A DNA stretch of 34,858 bases from Pirellulales bacterium (lineage in GTDB: Bacteria > Planctomycetota > Planctomycetia > Pirellulales > Thermoguttaceae), in contig JABWBD010000025.1 of the NCBI GenBank assembly GCA_013360685.1, forward strand, positions 1 to 34,858. The letters run 5' to 3'. Positions 1-8,546 of the stretch are shown one piece after another. The notes beneath the pieces were generated by a model that saw only the letters and a list, made by a program, of their open reading frames with translations, did not search any database and was not told where the DNA came from. Numbering within the stretch: position 1 is the first letter of the stretch; the number at the start of each line of letters is the position of its first letter. The position numbers were made by a program, and so were the translations under genes.

Positions 1-2236
1 AGTTGTTCAGCGGCCACGCCAGCAGCACGGGATTCGCCTGCCGCGGGATCGTATCCTGTTTTTTCGCCCAGTGAAAGCCCCCAATCTGCACCATCGGCGC
101 GTCGGGGCAATAGAGCGTCACGCCGAAATCCGCCTGATGCACGCTGGCGAACGTGTCCACGGTTACCCAGTCGCGGCACGAGCCGGCAAGCTGCTCGGCG
201 TCCAGTTCCGTCGGAATGCCGGCGGTGTCGAAATGGGCCTTCCAACCGGCGGCCAGGTTGATCGGAAAGGCAAAATACACCGCCTCCGGCGTACGCACAT
301 CCTCTTTCAACATCCGAGCGGACAAGTCGATCAGTGGCGAATCGGCATTCAACGTGATCCGCTGCTCCAGGCCCGTCAGCCCTGCAGCCTGCCCTTTGAT
401 CACCAGCGTCGCCGAGCGGCCCCCTTTCTCGACGGCACAGGCCGGTTTCTCCGAGTAGCTGGTCCGTGTCGCGGTCCACTCGGGCTTCCAGCCGGTCCGG
501 CCGTACCGTTCGCCTTCAACGCTGCGGACGTGGAACGTCTTTCGCTCGTTGTCGCTCGGCCGTTCATGGACAAGCTGGAAGAATCCCCACGGCGAGTCGG
601 CCGCCACGATGTTCCGCGACCGCTTCTTGTCAAACAGTCCGGTGACCTTGCCGACGGCCGGGTCGAACGTCAGCCGATAATGGTCCGTCTCGATGAAGTC
701 GCTGCCGGTTCGAATCGACTCCGACGCCGGAGCCGGCTTCAACTTCGCCCAGGGGACCACTTGCCAACTGAACGGATCGAGTTCCACCGGCCCCAGCAGA
801 TTTTCCAATGGACGGGCAGTCCGTTCCCGTTGCCTCGCCATGTAGGCGGATTCGATCCGTTTGTCCGGCCCCTTCCATGTGCTCGGCACATAATAGGTCT
901 GGCGCAATCCCGTGGAATTGACCACCAGCACCCCGGCCGATTCCCACGACTGCCAGGGATTGCCGGCCAGCCGGTGCAGTTCCTTGCGGAGCAGAAAGTC
1001 CGACAGCGGCTTGCCGTCGTACACCGGGTGGGCTTTGAGCTGCCACTGCATGACCGTATTCGGATGATCCGCGTCGAGCGACCCCGCGGCGCCCCACGTG
1101 TGTTCATTGTAGAGATGAATGTCCTCCCACAAACGTGCCAGTCCGCCATCGAACCTCGGATCGGGCGTGCTCCACGAGCGGAGCAATTCGACGGCAGCGG
1201 CATTGGCCGACATCTGGCGGCACAGCGTTGTCTCGGCGGCCGAGCTGGCGCAGCCGAAGTTCCAGTAGTCGGTCCAGTCCCCGCTTACCACCGGAATTTT
1301 TTCCGGCGGAATCTGCCGAATCCGGGCAAGCACGTCGTTGGAAGTGACCAACCTCAATCGCGGCCGCCGACCTTCCTCGTTCCAGCGGCGGACGATATCC
1401 GGCAGATCCTGATTGGGTGGGGAGTTGTCATACATCAACGGCGCGTGTGTGGCCGACAAATAGGCGAAATCATAGGGATAGTTCAAGTTCTTCAAGTGCC
1501 GCAGGTATTTCTCCAGCCCGGCTTGGATCGTGTCCAGATCCCGCGAATTCGTGTTGCACCACTGGTCGAACATGCTGTAATGCTCGCCGTTCATCACGAG
1601 CAGTTCGCGGCCACTGGGGCCTTTCCAACGATAGACGGCCGGCCGCGGCGTGGGCGTGCCGCCGAGGTGCAGGTTGATGCCCATAATGAGCAGCTCGATG
1701 TGGCTGTCAAGCAGCAGGTCCACGGCGGTCCACGGGATGCCGGTCACATCGTGCTGATGGACGACCCGGATGTCCGCGTGCAGTCTCTCCCGTAGCGTGC
1801 GGATAGGGTAGAGCTGTCTCGCCAGCCCTTCGGCCGAACACAGGGGCGTTGTGTTGTACTCGAACCCCGAGATGCCGAACCGGCCTGACTTCAGGTGCTT
1901 CTTGAGTCTCTGGGCATCATCGGCCGTCGCCGTCTCGAGCCACCGCACCACAGGCGCCGTCACCTCGGCCGTCCACCGCGGCCTGGAAAGATCGTCGGGC
2001 CAGTCTTCTGTCCGGTCCAGCATATCCAATGCGGCAGACAGGTAGTCCTTCTGCAGTTCCCAAAACATCGATTGCGGGTGTGTGTAGCCGATGTCCGCAT
2101 GGCTGTGGTGGAGGATAAGGACTTCCTGGCAGAATGAAAGATCATTGCCTTCGATTAGCGACTGACCGGCCGATTCGGCGGAAAGCCCCATGGAACTCAC
2201 AGCGGCGGCGAACAGCCCGAAAACAGCTCGGTTCAT
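1..2236 (-). CDS. GH38-type alpha-mannosidase-like protein, exported (3' end outside window)
   Basis: Translating the minus strand from 2236 gives a frame with no stop down to the window edge, at least 745 residues. Residues 1-20 form a short signal peptide. The motif HHSHADIGY (residues 43-51) matches the metal-binding N-terminal motif of glycoside hydrolase family 38, giving H46 and D48. QHDVTGIPW (161-169) supplies D163 as the likely nucleophile, and NEHTWG gives H379 as the likely third metal ligand. A beta-rich domain follows from about residue 390. GH38 enzymes cleave alpha-mannosides. This subgroup differs from classical lysosomal/Golgi enzymes (HADIGY instead of HxDxGW), so substrate is open. 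The start follows a GTGAGGTGAA ribosome-site-like stretch. The C-terminus lies beyond base 1. A 574-codon open frame on the opposite strand is a shadow. Confidence 0.82.
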   Translation of the reverse strand, partial: MNRAVFGLFAAAVSSMGLSAESAGQSLIEGNDLSFCQEVLILHHSHADIGYTHPQSMFWELQKDYLSAALDMLDRTEDWPDDLSRPRWTAEVTAPVVRWLETATADDAQRLKKHLKSGRFGISGFEYNTTPLCSAEGLARQLYPIRTLRERLHADIRVVHQHDVTGIPWTAVDLLLDSHIELLIMGINLHLGGTPTPRPAVYRWKGPSGRELLVMNGEHYSMFDQWCNTNSRDLDTIQAGLEKYLRHLKNLNYPYDFAYLSATHAPLMYDNSPPNQDLPDIVRRWNEEGRRPRLRLVTSNDVLARIRQIPPEKIPVVSGDWTDYWNFGCASSAAETTLCRQMSANAAAVELLRSWSTPDPRFDGGLARLWEDIHLYNEHTWGAAGSLDADHPNTVMQWQLKAHPVYDGKPLSDFLLRKELHRLAGNPWQSWESAGVLVVNSTGLRQTYYVPSTWKGPDKRIESAYMARQRERTARPLENLLGPVELDPFSWQVVPWAKLKPAPASESIRTGSDFIETDHYRLTFDPAVGKVTGLFDKKRSRNIVAADSPWGFFQLVHERPSDNERKTFHVRSVEGERYGRTGWKPEWTATRTSYSEKPACAVEKGGRSATLVIKGQAAGLTGLEQRITLNADSPLIDLSARMLKEDVRTPEAVYFAFPINLAAGWKAHFDTAGIPTELDAEQLAGSCRDWVTVDTFASVHQADFGVTLYCPDAPMVQIGGFHWAKKQDTIPRQANPVLLAWPLNN

Positions 2237-2692
2237 TTCACCTCACTCCTGATGCTGGCGCCATGCCCATCCAGTTCTTGCCCTATCCAGAGCAGTGCCC
2301 ACCAAGATAGCTTCCATGGGCCGCTCCTGGAAGCTTCTCGCACAGCGGGTACCCTCATTGGGGCCCCTGCGACCCTGCGGGACTGAGAGGATTCAAGACA
2401 ACATTCGCGGATCGCCCGGGCGCTCATTCTCCTCTTGGCATCCAACATCATTGGCCGACCAAATTGTGCCCCAGTCCTAACCGTGTCGTGTGTCACCTAC
2501 GGGCTTTGGAGCGGTGTGGGACGGTCTCACGCGGAGGGGGTGCAGCTCGGGCGATTCGTGTGCGTTGCCGACATGCGCCGGCATCGTCATGAACCAAAGC
2601 TGGTCCTGGTCGGCGTTGCCGCAGTTGCCATCTCGCGCCTCATTCCGTATAGTCAATCGCACGACGGTATTCGCCGCAACACTGGTAATTGC
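2237..2692. other. Intergenic region, nothing recognised
   Basis: This 456-bp gap lies between the divergent GH38-like gene and a small hypothetical gene. No conserved coding frame, RNA gene or strong hairpin was seen. It should hold the promoter of the GH38-like gene, but no clear -35/-10 pair stands out. Confidence 0.5.
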
Positions 2693-3043
2693 ATGAGGCT
2701 TACTATGCCAATGAGAAGCGACGGCCCCGAGACACGTTCGATTCGCCGAGAACGCCGTGCACCCACCGATAAAGAGAAGGCGGTTGGCACGGCCTTATCC
2801 GAGTGGTTCAGGGAGAATGGGGCCGAATGCGTCGGGCAGAAAGAAACTGGAAAAGGCTGTTGGACCACGACCTGGCGAACTCCGTTTGGTTGTCTCCTTG
2901 TTGCAACCAGGGACAATCGCGTCACCGCGATCAGCGCGCAGATACCGCACGACGAAGCCGACGCGATGCTCGATCGGTTGACGGCCTGGGCATCGGCGGC
3001 CTGGCATCATGAAGCAAAGCGTATGCGATGCACGGCGAAATAG
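2693..3043 (+). CDS. Small hypothetical protein
   Basis: A frame of about 116 residues, with alternative in-frame ATGs at 2705 and 2711. The frame stays open upstream to 2435 but that part looks non-coding (irregular, Arg/His rich). The body has a balanced composition: a charged N-terminus, a segment GCWTTTWRTPFGCLLVA, then a predicted amphipathic helix ending in AWASAAWHHEAKRM. I recognise no family. No good ribosome-binding site precedes any of the three starts. It could be a real small basic protein or a chance frame. Confidence 0.35.
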   Translation: MRLTMPMRSDGPETRSIRRERRAPTDKEKAVGTALSEWFRENGAECVGQKETGKGCWTTTWRTPFGCLLVATRDNRVTAISAQIPHDEADAMLDRLTAWASAAWHHEAKRMRCTAK

Positions 3044-3171
3044 CCGAATCATCTTGAGACAAGCAACCACACCGCGACCGGGCCTCCCGGAATCGTGCAA
3101 GGTCATTTAGCTCCGAAGCCGATCTTACACACCCATCGTATCACGAGTTCTACCGGACGTCATCCGGGATC

Positions 3172-4791
3172 TCAGTCTACCCGAGAGTCCGTTGTGGGAC
3201 GACAGGCAACCTCGAACTGACAGGGGGCCTGCTGCAAAGCGGCCGGCAAGACCAGGAAGATCAGGTCCTGCTCTCGCACGATCTCAGCCGGCTGGCCGTT
3301 AATCAGGATCCGTTCTGGGATTGGGGCCACGTTCGGTGGAAACCGCAGGCCAAGTCGTAGCGGAGCGGCTCCCTGATAGGTCCCCTCGGTCCGGGTCCGC
3401 TGCATGCGGTAGGTAAGCGTCCGGTTGCTCCCAACGAGGGTTTGCCCGAACCCTCGATCCCAATACTCCGCCGTGGCGGTCGGCATCAGGACCAGCGACC
3501 CATCCAGCCGCAGATCGACGCCGAAGAGGAATCGCTGGACGACACGAATCAGGTTGGCCGGATACTCGCAGTATTTCTCGGCGCCGGCGGGAATGACGCC
3601 TCCCTTGCCGTCCGGATGGTAGCGTTCCCGCCAGAAATAGCCGTTGGCCCGCCCCACCTGGCTGACCTTGCGGACGCTCTCAAGCAATCCCTGGGCGTCC
3701 CCCATCTGCGCCCGTGCCCAGGCCTCGAGATACCACACGCGTCCCATCGCCGCCAGATCGTGGCGGTCCGGGTGCGTAAACTCCCAAGGCTCGTAGGTCT
3801 CCGGGCGCGTGGAAATGCCGGTCGGCATCCCGCCGTAGTGAAAACGGCCCTCGCTTCGCAACTGGGGCCAGAGGACCGCTTGCTGCTCGGATGTGGCAAT
3901 GCCGGTTGCCAGAGAGGCCCAATCCACATCGGTCAATCCGTGGTTGGCGATCAACCCGCGTTGGGGATGTAAATACTCGGCGAAGTGGTCCTTGGTCCAG
4001 AACTGGGTCACGAAGTTCTTCTGGATTCGTTCGGCCAACTCGTCGTAGCAGCGGGCCGCGGGATCGTCCCCAAGCACCCGGTTGAGCGCCGCGATCCGTC
4101 GAAAGGCGTCCACGGCATAGCACTGGGCCACACCATCGGATTCGAGTCGAGTCGGCCGCTCCACGTAGTAGCCTGCTCCCTGGACCCTTCCTTCGTCCGT
4201 GACCAGTGACGCAAGGTGATCGGCTGCCAGGTTGACCGACGGGATCTGCACCGTCAGCCATGCCCGGTCGAGCGTGTGACGGTAGATGACATCCGCATTC
4301 TGGATGTAAGTCGGGCCGGCCAGTGCGGCCAGCGGATTGCCCGGCACCCAGTGCTGATAGAGGCCGCCGTTGTTCAGGTCGGTTGGTAGTTGGCCGGGGA
4401 CCGCCTTCTGGCCCGCCTTGTCAGGGAAGATCGCCAACGGCAGAAGCCCATTCGGCCGCTGAAAAGATCGGACGTAGTCCCAGTTTGCCTTGACGACCTC
4501 AACCTGACCCAGCCAGAGCAGGGCGTCGGTCATTTGATGGCCGTCCAGGGAAGGGTAGGTATTGCCATAGCCGAAGCCCTGGCCGTCCGCGCAGACCGAC
4601 CAGTAGCCGAAGAACACCTTCGGGTTCACCGCGGCGAGCACGTTCTGGACGGCGGCTCGCTCGTAGGAGGCAGCGATTTCCGCATCGGGTATCTTCGGCA
4701 GCGGCGGGATTGTTTCTGCCAGAACCGATCCGCAGGAAGGCAGCACAGACAGGATCACCACAAGTCCACAGAGAAAGCTCGCTCGGCGCAT
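3172..4791 (-). CDS. Six-hairpin (alpha/alpha)6 glycosidase-like exported protein
   Basis: The 539-residue product has a signal peptide ending near SVLA/E (residues 20-25). LPSC just before it is a possible but weak lipobox. The body has the look of an (alpha/alpha)6 barrel glycosidase: repeated helical segments such as GHQMTDALLWLGQVEVVKANW and SFQRPNGLLPL, an EPWEFTHPDRHD acidic loop, and a C-terminal beta domain (about 430-535). Such folds occur in GH63, GH65, GH78 and GH94; I cannot assign one. Likely periplasmic glycan hydrolysis. The start is supported by AAGGA 8 bases upstream of the ATG. It lies in the same orientation as the PQQ-type propeller gene upstream (67 bp gap to that gene's end), so the two may be cotranscribed. 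Confidence 0.75.
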   Translation of the reverse strand: MRRASFLCGLVVILSVLPSCGSVLAETIPPLPKIPDAEIAASYERAAVQNVLAAVNPKVFFGYWSVCADGQGFGYGNTYPSLDGHQMTDALLWLGQVEVVKANWDYVRSFQRPNGLLPLAIFPDKAGQKAVPGQLPTDLNNGGLYQHWVPGNPLAALAGPTYIQNADVIYRHTLDRAWLTVQIPSVNLAADHLASLVTDEGRVQGAGYYVERPTRLESDGVAQCYAVDAFRRIAALNRVLGDDPAARCYDELAERIQKNFVTQFWTKDHFAEYLHPQRGLIANHGLTDVDWASLATGIATSEQQAVLWPQLRSEGRFHYGGMPTGISTRPETYEPWEFTHPDRHDLAAMGRVWYLEAWARAQMGDAQGLLESVRKVSQVGRANGYFWRERYHPDGKGGVIPAGAEKYCEYPANLIRVVQRFLFGVDLRLDGSLVLMPTATAEYWDRGFGQTLVGSNRTLTYRMQRTRTEGTYQGAAPLRLGLRFPPNVAPIPERILINGQPAEIVREQDLIFLVLPAALQQAPCQFEVACRPTTDSRVD

Positions 4792-4858
4792 CGACGGGTC
4801 CTTGCTCGGGAAATCTCAGGCCACTGTGGGTGGCCTACGTTTTGATTCAGGGCGTTGA

Positions 4859-6274
4859 CTACCGGTTTTCGTCTCCCTCGCCTCCCCGTGGTTGAGACGA
4901 CGTGGCGAGCGAGACACAAATGATCTCGTGGTTGTTACGCGCGTACAGATAACGATTGGCAAAGGCAGGATGCGACCAGACGACTCCGCGGCCCCTGCTG
5001 CCTGCCGAGGGCATGTCGGCGTCCAGCAGGTGCGTGCGGCTGATCTCTTGATAGCCCACGGGCGCCAGACGAGCAAGGATCAGGTCGCCATGATCGTTCC
5101 AGATAAAGACCCTATCGCCGTGCGGCGTCATGAACAGCGTGCTCCAGCGTTCGCGAGGCTCGGTTCCGCCGCTGGTCGGCTGGAGCGTCGTCCAGACACG
5201 GCGGCCGGTGTCCCCGTCCAGACAGCACGTTTCACCATACAAGGACACCCCATAGACATGTCCGTCAAGCAACAGCACCGTGCTCATGGTCGTGTTGAAA
5301 CCGGCCTTCTTCCACTGCCGCTCCGGCACGGTGCCCGCCGAAGCCTTCCAAAGGACATTGGGCTCCGCCGCACCAGACCGGAACTCCAGCATCAGCGCGC
5401 CTTCGTACTGGCTGGACACGGCCAAACGGTTGCCCTCGATGGCCGGCGTGGAGATGGCGATCCCGGCCGTAACAGGGTGGGGAACCGACCACAGCTCCTT
5501 GCCCGAATCGAGCTCGAATCCTGCCAGGGCGTCGGCGTGCCAGACAACAAGCTGTCGCTTGCCCGCCAGTGTACGAATCAACGGTGCACTGTAGCCGGGC
5601 TCAGAGGCTGTCCCGGCTTTCCACAACTCCCGGCCGGTGTGCCGGTCGAGGGCCATCACCGCTTGGCCTTGCCCTCCGACCATGACAATCAGGCGGTCGC
5701 CATCGACCAGCGGAGCGCTGGCGAAGCCGTAGAGCGGGACGTCCGCGTGGTTGTCGCGGACGAAATTCTTCTGCCACACGACCCCGCCCGTCGCCGAGTC
5801 CAGGCACCACAGGTCGCCCATCGCGCCGAGGGTATAGACACGGTCGCCGCAGACGGTCGGCGTGGCACGGGGCCCGGAGCCGTAGGCCGTTTCATACGCG
5901 CAAGGATAGGCGTACTTCCAGAGGACCTTGCCGGATGCCGCATCCAGGCAGAGCACGCGTTCCTGGCCTTTCGTCTTGTCGCGGTAGTTCCACTGGGTCT
6001 TGACGTCGGCCGAAGCACCTTCATCCAAGATGCGGTCCATCAGGAACACCCGACCGCCGGCGACCGCCGGTCCGGAGAACCCGGCTCCGATCGGTGTCCG
6101 CCAACGGACGGGAGGCCCCTCGGGCGGAAGGCGATCCAGGACGCCGTCCTCGCGCCAGACGCCGTCGCGCAGCGGTCCGCCCCACTGCGGCCAGTCGTCC
6201 GCACGGACGGGCAGAGATCCGGCGAGAAGCCAAGACGCCAAAAGTGAAATGAAGCGCAATGCGAGATGGTTCAT
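4859..6274 (-). CDS. PQQ-binding-like beta-propeller repeat protein, exported
   Basis: From the chosen start the product is 471 residues: a signal peptide (MNHLALRFISLLASWLLAG..RA), then DDWPQWGGPLRDG, the usual opening of planctomycete PQQ-like propellers. Repeats of the type CLDAASGKVLWKY, CLDSATGGVVWQKN, ALDRHTGRELWK, LDGDTGRRVWT mark the blades, each ending in the W-docking motif. These proteins are secreted or periplasmic; most lack proven PQQ binding or dehydrogenase activity, so a scaffold or binding role is as likely as catalysis. Two further in-frame ATGs upstream (6286, 6334) would add residues before the signal peptide; 6274 is preferred because the hydrophobic segment then sits at the N-terminus. 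Only 90 bp separate it from the MITE-like element upstream. Confidence 0.88.
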   Translation of the reverse strand: MNHLALRFISLLASWLLAGSLPVRADDWPQWGGPLRDGVWREDGVLDRLPPEGPPVRWRTPIGAGFSGPAVAGGRVFLMDRILDEGASADVKTQWNYRDKTKGQERVLCLDAASGKVLWKYAYPCAYETAYGSGPRATPTVCGDRVYTLGAMGDLWCLDSATGGVVWQKNFVRDNHADVPLYGFASAPLVDGDRLIVMVGGQGQAVMALDRHTGRELWKAGTASEPGYSAPLIRTLAGKRQLVVWHADALAGFELDSGKELWSVPHPVTAGIAISTPAIEGNRLAVSSQYEGALMLEFRSGAAEPNVLWKASAGTVPERQWKKAGFNTTMSTVLLLDGHVYGVSLYGETCCLDGDTGRRVWTTLQPTSGGTEPRERWSTLFMTPHGDRVFIWNDHGDLILARLAPVGYQEISRTHLLDADMPSAGSRGRGVVWSHPAFANRYLYARNNHEIICVSLATSSQPRGGEGDENR

Positions 6275-6364
6275 GGTCACGTCCATTAAGAGGTCTACTC
6301 GCGATGGCGAGTTCGTGGGAGGCACCCTGTCCATCGTAGCGGCGCATCCTGGGCGGGGGTAGAC

Positions 6365-6475
6365 CTAGTGCTCCGTCAATCTTCGATTGACGGGTGTAGC
6401 CGAACTCGTGAGAGCTCGTGGCCAGAAGTGTCACCACTTCCGCCACCTATCAATCGAAGATTGACGGAGCGCTAG
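6365..6475. mobile_element. MITE-like element with 26-bp terminal inverted repeats
   Basis: Bases 6365-6390 and 6450-6475 are inverted repeats matching at 25 of 26 positions (the only difference is GTGC versus GCGC near the outer end). Both begin and end with CTAG. Each arm contains its own small hairpin, TCAATC-TTC-GATTGA. The 59-bp interior has no coding frame and carries a second small palindrome, GAAGTG-TCAC-CACTTC. Length, lack of coding capacity and structured ends fit a non-autonomous miniature element. The right end reaches into the neighbouring gene and supplies its stop codon. It could instead be a large transcription-termination hairpin between two minus-strand genes. Confidence 0.65.
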
Positions 6476-7575
6476 GCTGGTTGTCCCGGCTTCAAGTACG
6501 GCTTCAACGCCTCGAATCGATACTCGATCTCGGCGATGTCCTCCTTGGTCAGCTCCAGTTCCGAGAAAATGGGCGACGCGGGGATGCTTCCACCCGGCCC
6601 GTAGTGACGCGAGACCATCGTCTGAAATACGCCGCGCTTCTTCCAGAGATACAACTGGATGCCCCGCAATCCGCCGCCCGGATGCGTCTCGCTCAGGTTC
6701 GTCATCAGGAGGAACTTGCTGTAGGCATCCCTCAAGGCTGCGGGATCCGAACCGCTCTGCTGCAGTTCCCAGATCCGGGTAAGGACGTCGGCGTACACCG
6801 CGCGTTCCGTGATCAGTCCTTGCGTACCAAGACGCGACTCGTAGAGCCAGCCGAGCCCGCCGCGGGCGCTAAAGACGCGGCGGATGGGCGGCCGGGCAGC
6901 GAGCAAAGCCCGTGTACGGGCGATCACGGGACTCGCCTCCTCCTTGATATAGCCGAAATGCGAAAAACCCTTGGCCAGTTCGATCAACAGAGCGAGCGAG
7001 GGAGGCGGCCCCTTGTACGCGACGCCGCCCGTGGTCTGGATGATCACGGGCCGCCGCGCGACGGCCGCGAGTGCGTGCCAGTACTGACGCATGTCGTCTT
7101 CCGTCCTGCCCGAGTCCGGGGGCCGCGAGATGATCGCCGCCGGCGCCAGCTTCTCGGCATGCCTCGCGAAGAGGAGCATGTCGGCCGTGTCCGTGCCCTG
7201 CACGCCCAGACACAGCGCCGTGCGGCGACCGCGAACCGCATCGGCCAGCACTTCCATCCCACGGAACTTCTCATCCCTGGTCAGCAGATCGATGCTGTCG
7301 CCCGACTGCGGCCAAATCATGCCCGGGCACCCACAGCAGTCGACGAAGCGAGCCTGGTTGGCCAGCGCGTCGAAGTCCACCGCGCCCGACGCCGTGAAGG
7401 GAGTCGTCAGAATCGGGAACGGTCCTTGGATCTTCGGGTCTGCGAGGGCTGCTCTTGCGCTCATGTCCGACTGGGGCTCGTGTCCCTGCAGGAGCGTTCC
7501 AGCAACGACACTCGATCCGCCGGCCATTGCCGCCCCGAGCATCTGTCGCCGCGTGATGTGTCTGTTGGTGGACAT
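6472..7575 (-). CDS. Tat-exported dihydrodipicolinate synthase (DapA/NAL) family protein
   Basis: The 367-residue product starts with a twin-arginine signal (RRQMLGAAMAGG, residues 9-20). The TIM-barrel aldolase body carries GPFPILTTPF (T57/T58, equivalent to the DapA threonine pair) and GYIKEEASPV, placing the Schiff-base lysine at K211. The conserved tyrosine of the family, normally in a YNxP motif, is absent: the equivalent stretch reads PVIIQTTGG (176-184). The reaction is therefore probably not DapA condensation; a lyase for a sugar-acid or keto-acid is a guess. The start at 7575 has GGAGGATCGCG in front of it; the frame is open further upstream but without a ribosome site. The TAG stop is within the CTAG end of the adjacent inverted-repeat element, so the original C-terminus may have been slightly different. 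Confidence 0.82.
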   Translation of the reverse strand: MSTNRHITRRQMLGAAMAGGSSVVAGTLLQGHEPQSDMSARAALADPKIQGPFPILTTPFTASGAVDFDALANQARFVDCCGCPGMIWPQSGDSIDLLTRDEKFRGMEVLADAVRGRRTALCLGVQGTDTADMLLFARHAEKLAPAAIISRPPDSGRTEDDMRQYWHALAAVARRPVIIQTTGGVAYKGPPPSLALLIELAKGFSHFGYIKEEASPVIARTRALLAARPPIRRVFSARGGLGWLYESRLGTQGLITERAVYADVLTRIWELQQSGSDPAALRDAYSKFLLMTNLSETHPGGGLRGIQLYLWKKRGVFQTMVSRHYGPGGSIPASPIFSELELTKEDIAEIEYRFEALKPYLKPGQPA

Positions 7576-7836
7576 CGCGATCCTCCGCTGACGATTGAAC
7601 GGGAATGTGCCTCCCCTCAACAGGACAGAGTTTAGCACGGTCACAGGTTCGCGGGATCCCCCCTGTCAAGTCGCATGACTGTCCACTAGTAAGGGGGGAT
7701 TGCTCATTTGCCTCTGGTCAGCGTCCGTTCGCCGGTCTACGATGGGCACAAGTGTCATGGTCCCCCGCAGCCACCGCGAACGGCGGTCTACGCGCACGGG
7801 CTATCGCCACCTCATCCATGGATCGGAGGCCGGGCA

Positions 7837-8319
7837 ATGCAACTGAAGTCCACCATCCTCTCTGTCCTTGGCCTCCGCGCTCTGGGCCAGATCGCCGACA
7901 AGCTGGAGATCGACGTCGATCATCGAAGCAGCGAGGCAATACGAACCGCGTTGTCCCAGTCACCCCGGACCACCGTCGGCGAATTATTGCAGTACCTGCG
8001 AAAGGACGAGATCAAGGCCGTCTGCCAGTGTGCCGGTTTGGCGGACGGCGGGCGTCGAGAAGAGATGCTCAAGCGGCTGGCGAGTCTTCATGCTTCCTTG
8101 ACGCAAGGGCTGGAAGACGGGTCTCGGATCAAGTCGTATCGGAAAGGCTGGGTCGTCGTGGACGGCCAGGGGTGCTATCTTGCCGAGCCGGAGAGCGCAA
8201 CCTGGGTCGTGTCTTCCCGTAGCAAGGAATTGCCCCCGGCCGTATTTCCCACGCCTGCGGCGGCCTATCTGGGGTGGTTGCGGTCTCAGGAGGCAGCAAA
8301 GGGGCAAATGGCACGATGA
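7837..8319 (+). CDS. Small SAP-like domain protein of unknown function
   Basis: A 160-residue cytoplasmic protein (no signal peptide). The start at 7837 follows GGAGG with an 8-base spacer. Residues about 50-85 (LLQYLRKDEIKAVCQCAGL then DGGRREEMLKRL) resemble the SAP/Rho-N helix-extended-loop-helix motif, known for binding DNA or RNA. The N-terminal 45 residues look helical (LGQIADKLEIDVD). The C-terminal half contains a short beta-rich segment, SYRKGWVVVDGQGCYLAEP. It is divergent from the DapA-like gene, with 261 bp between. Function unknown; nucleic-acid binding is an inference from the motif only. Confidence 0.62.
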   Translation: MQLKSTILSVLGLRALGQIADKLEIDVDHRSSEAIRTALSQSPRTTVGELLQYLRKDEIKAVCQCAGLADGGRREEMLKRLASLHASLTQGLEDGSRIKSYRKGWVVVDGQGCYLAEPESATWVVSSRSKELPPAVFPTPAAAYLGWLRSQEAAKGQMAR

Positions 8320-8546
8320 ACACCCGGAGTCGCAGCGTAAGCCCTCGATGACACAGGATCAATCGCCGGTTGCCAAATCGGCTGGCGGAGCAACGGAATG
8401 GATAGGGCCGCTCTGGTCGCTTTGGTCAAGCATGGTCGACCATGCGGCGGCGCTGGCTAGCCGGTTGGTGAGAGGCATGGTGGGACTTGACCGTCTCCAA
8501 TCCCATCGGGAATCGGAAACATCGGAGCACCTCCCCGGAGGAGAAG

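Noticed and set aside
71-1795. 574-codon open frame on the plus strand
   Set aside because: It is exactly codon-aligned antisense to the GH38-like gene, whose minus-strand translation has clear family motifs. Its own peptide has an Arg/Pro/His-rich shadow composition.
2435-2692. Extension of the small hypothetical gene to an upstream start at 2435
   Set aside because: The added residues have an irregular, shadow-like composition and no ribosome-binding site.
4892-6247. 451-codon plus-strand frame opposite the PQQ-type gene
   Set aside because: Antisense shadow: the minus strand carries the WPQWGGP and GKVLW blade motifs.
6418-7635. 405-codon plus-strand frame opposite the DapA-like gene
   Set aside because: Antisense shadow; the minus-strand gene has a Tat signal, a good ribosome site and aldolase motifs.
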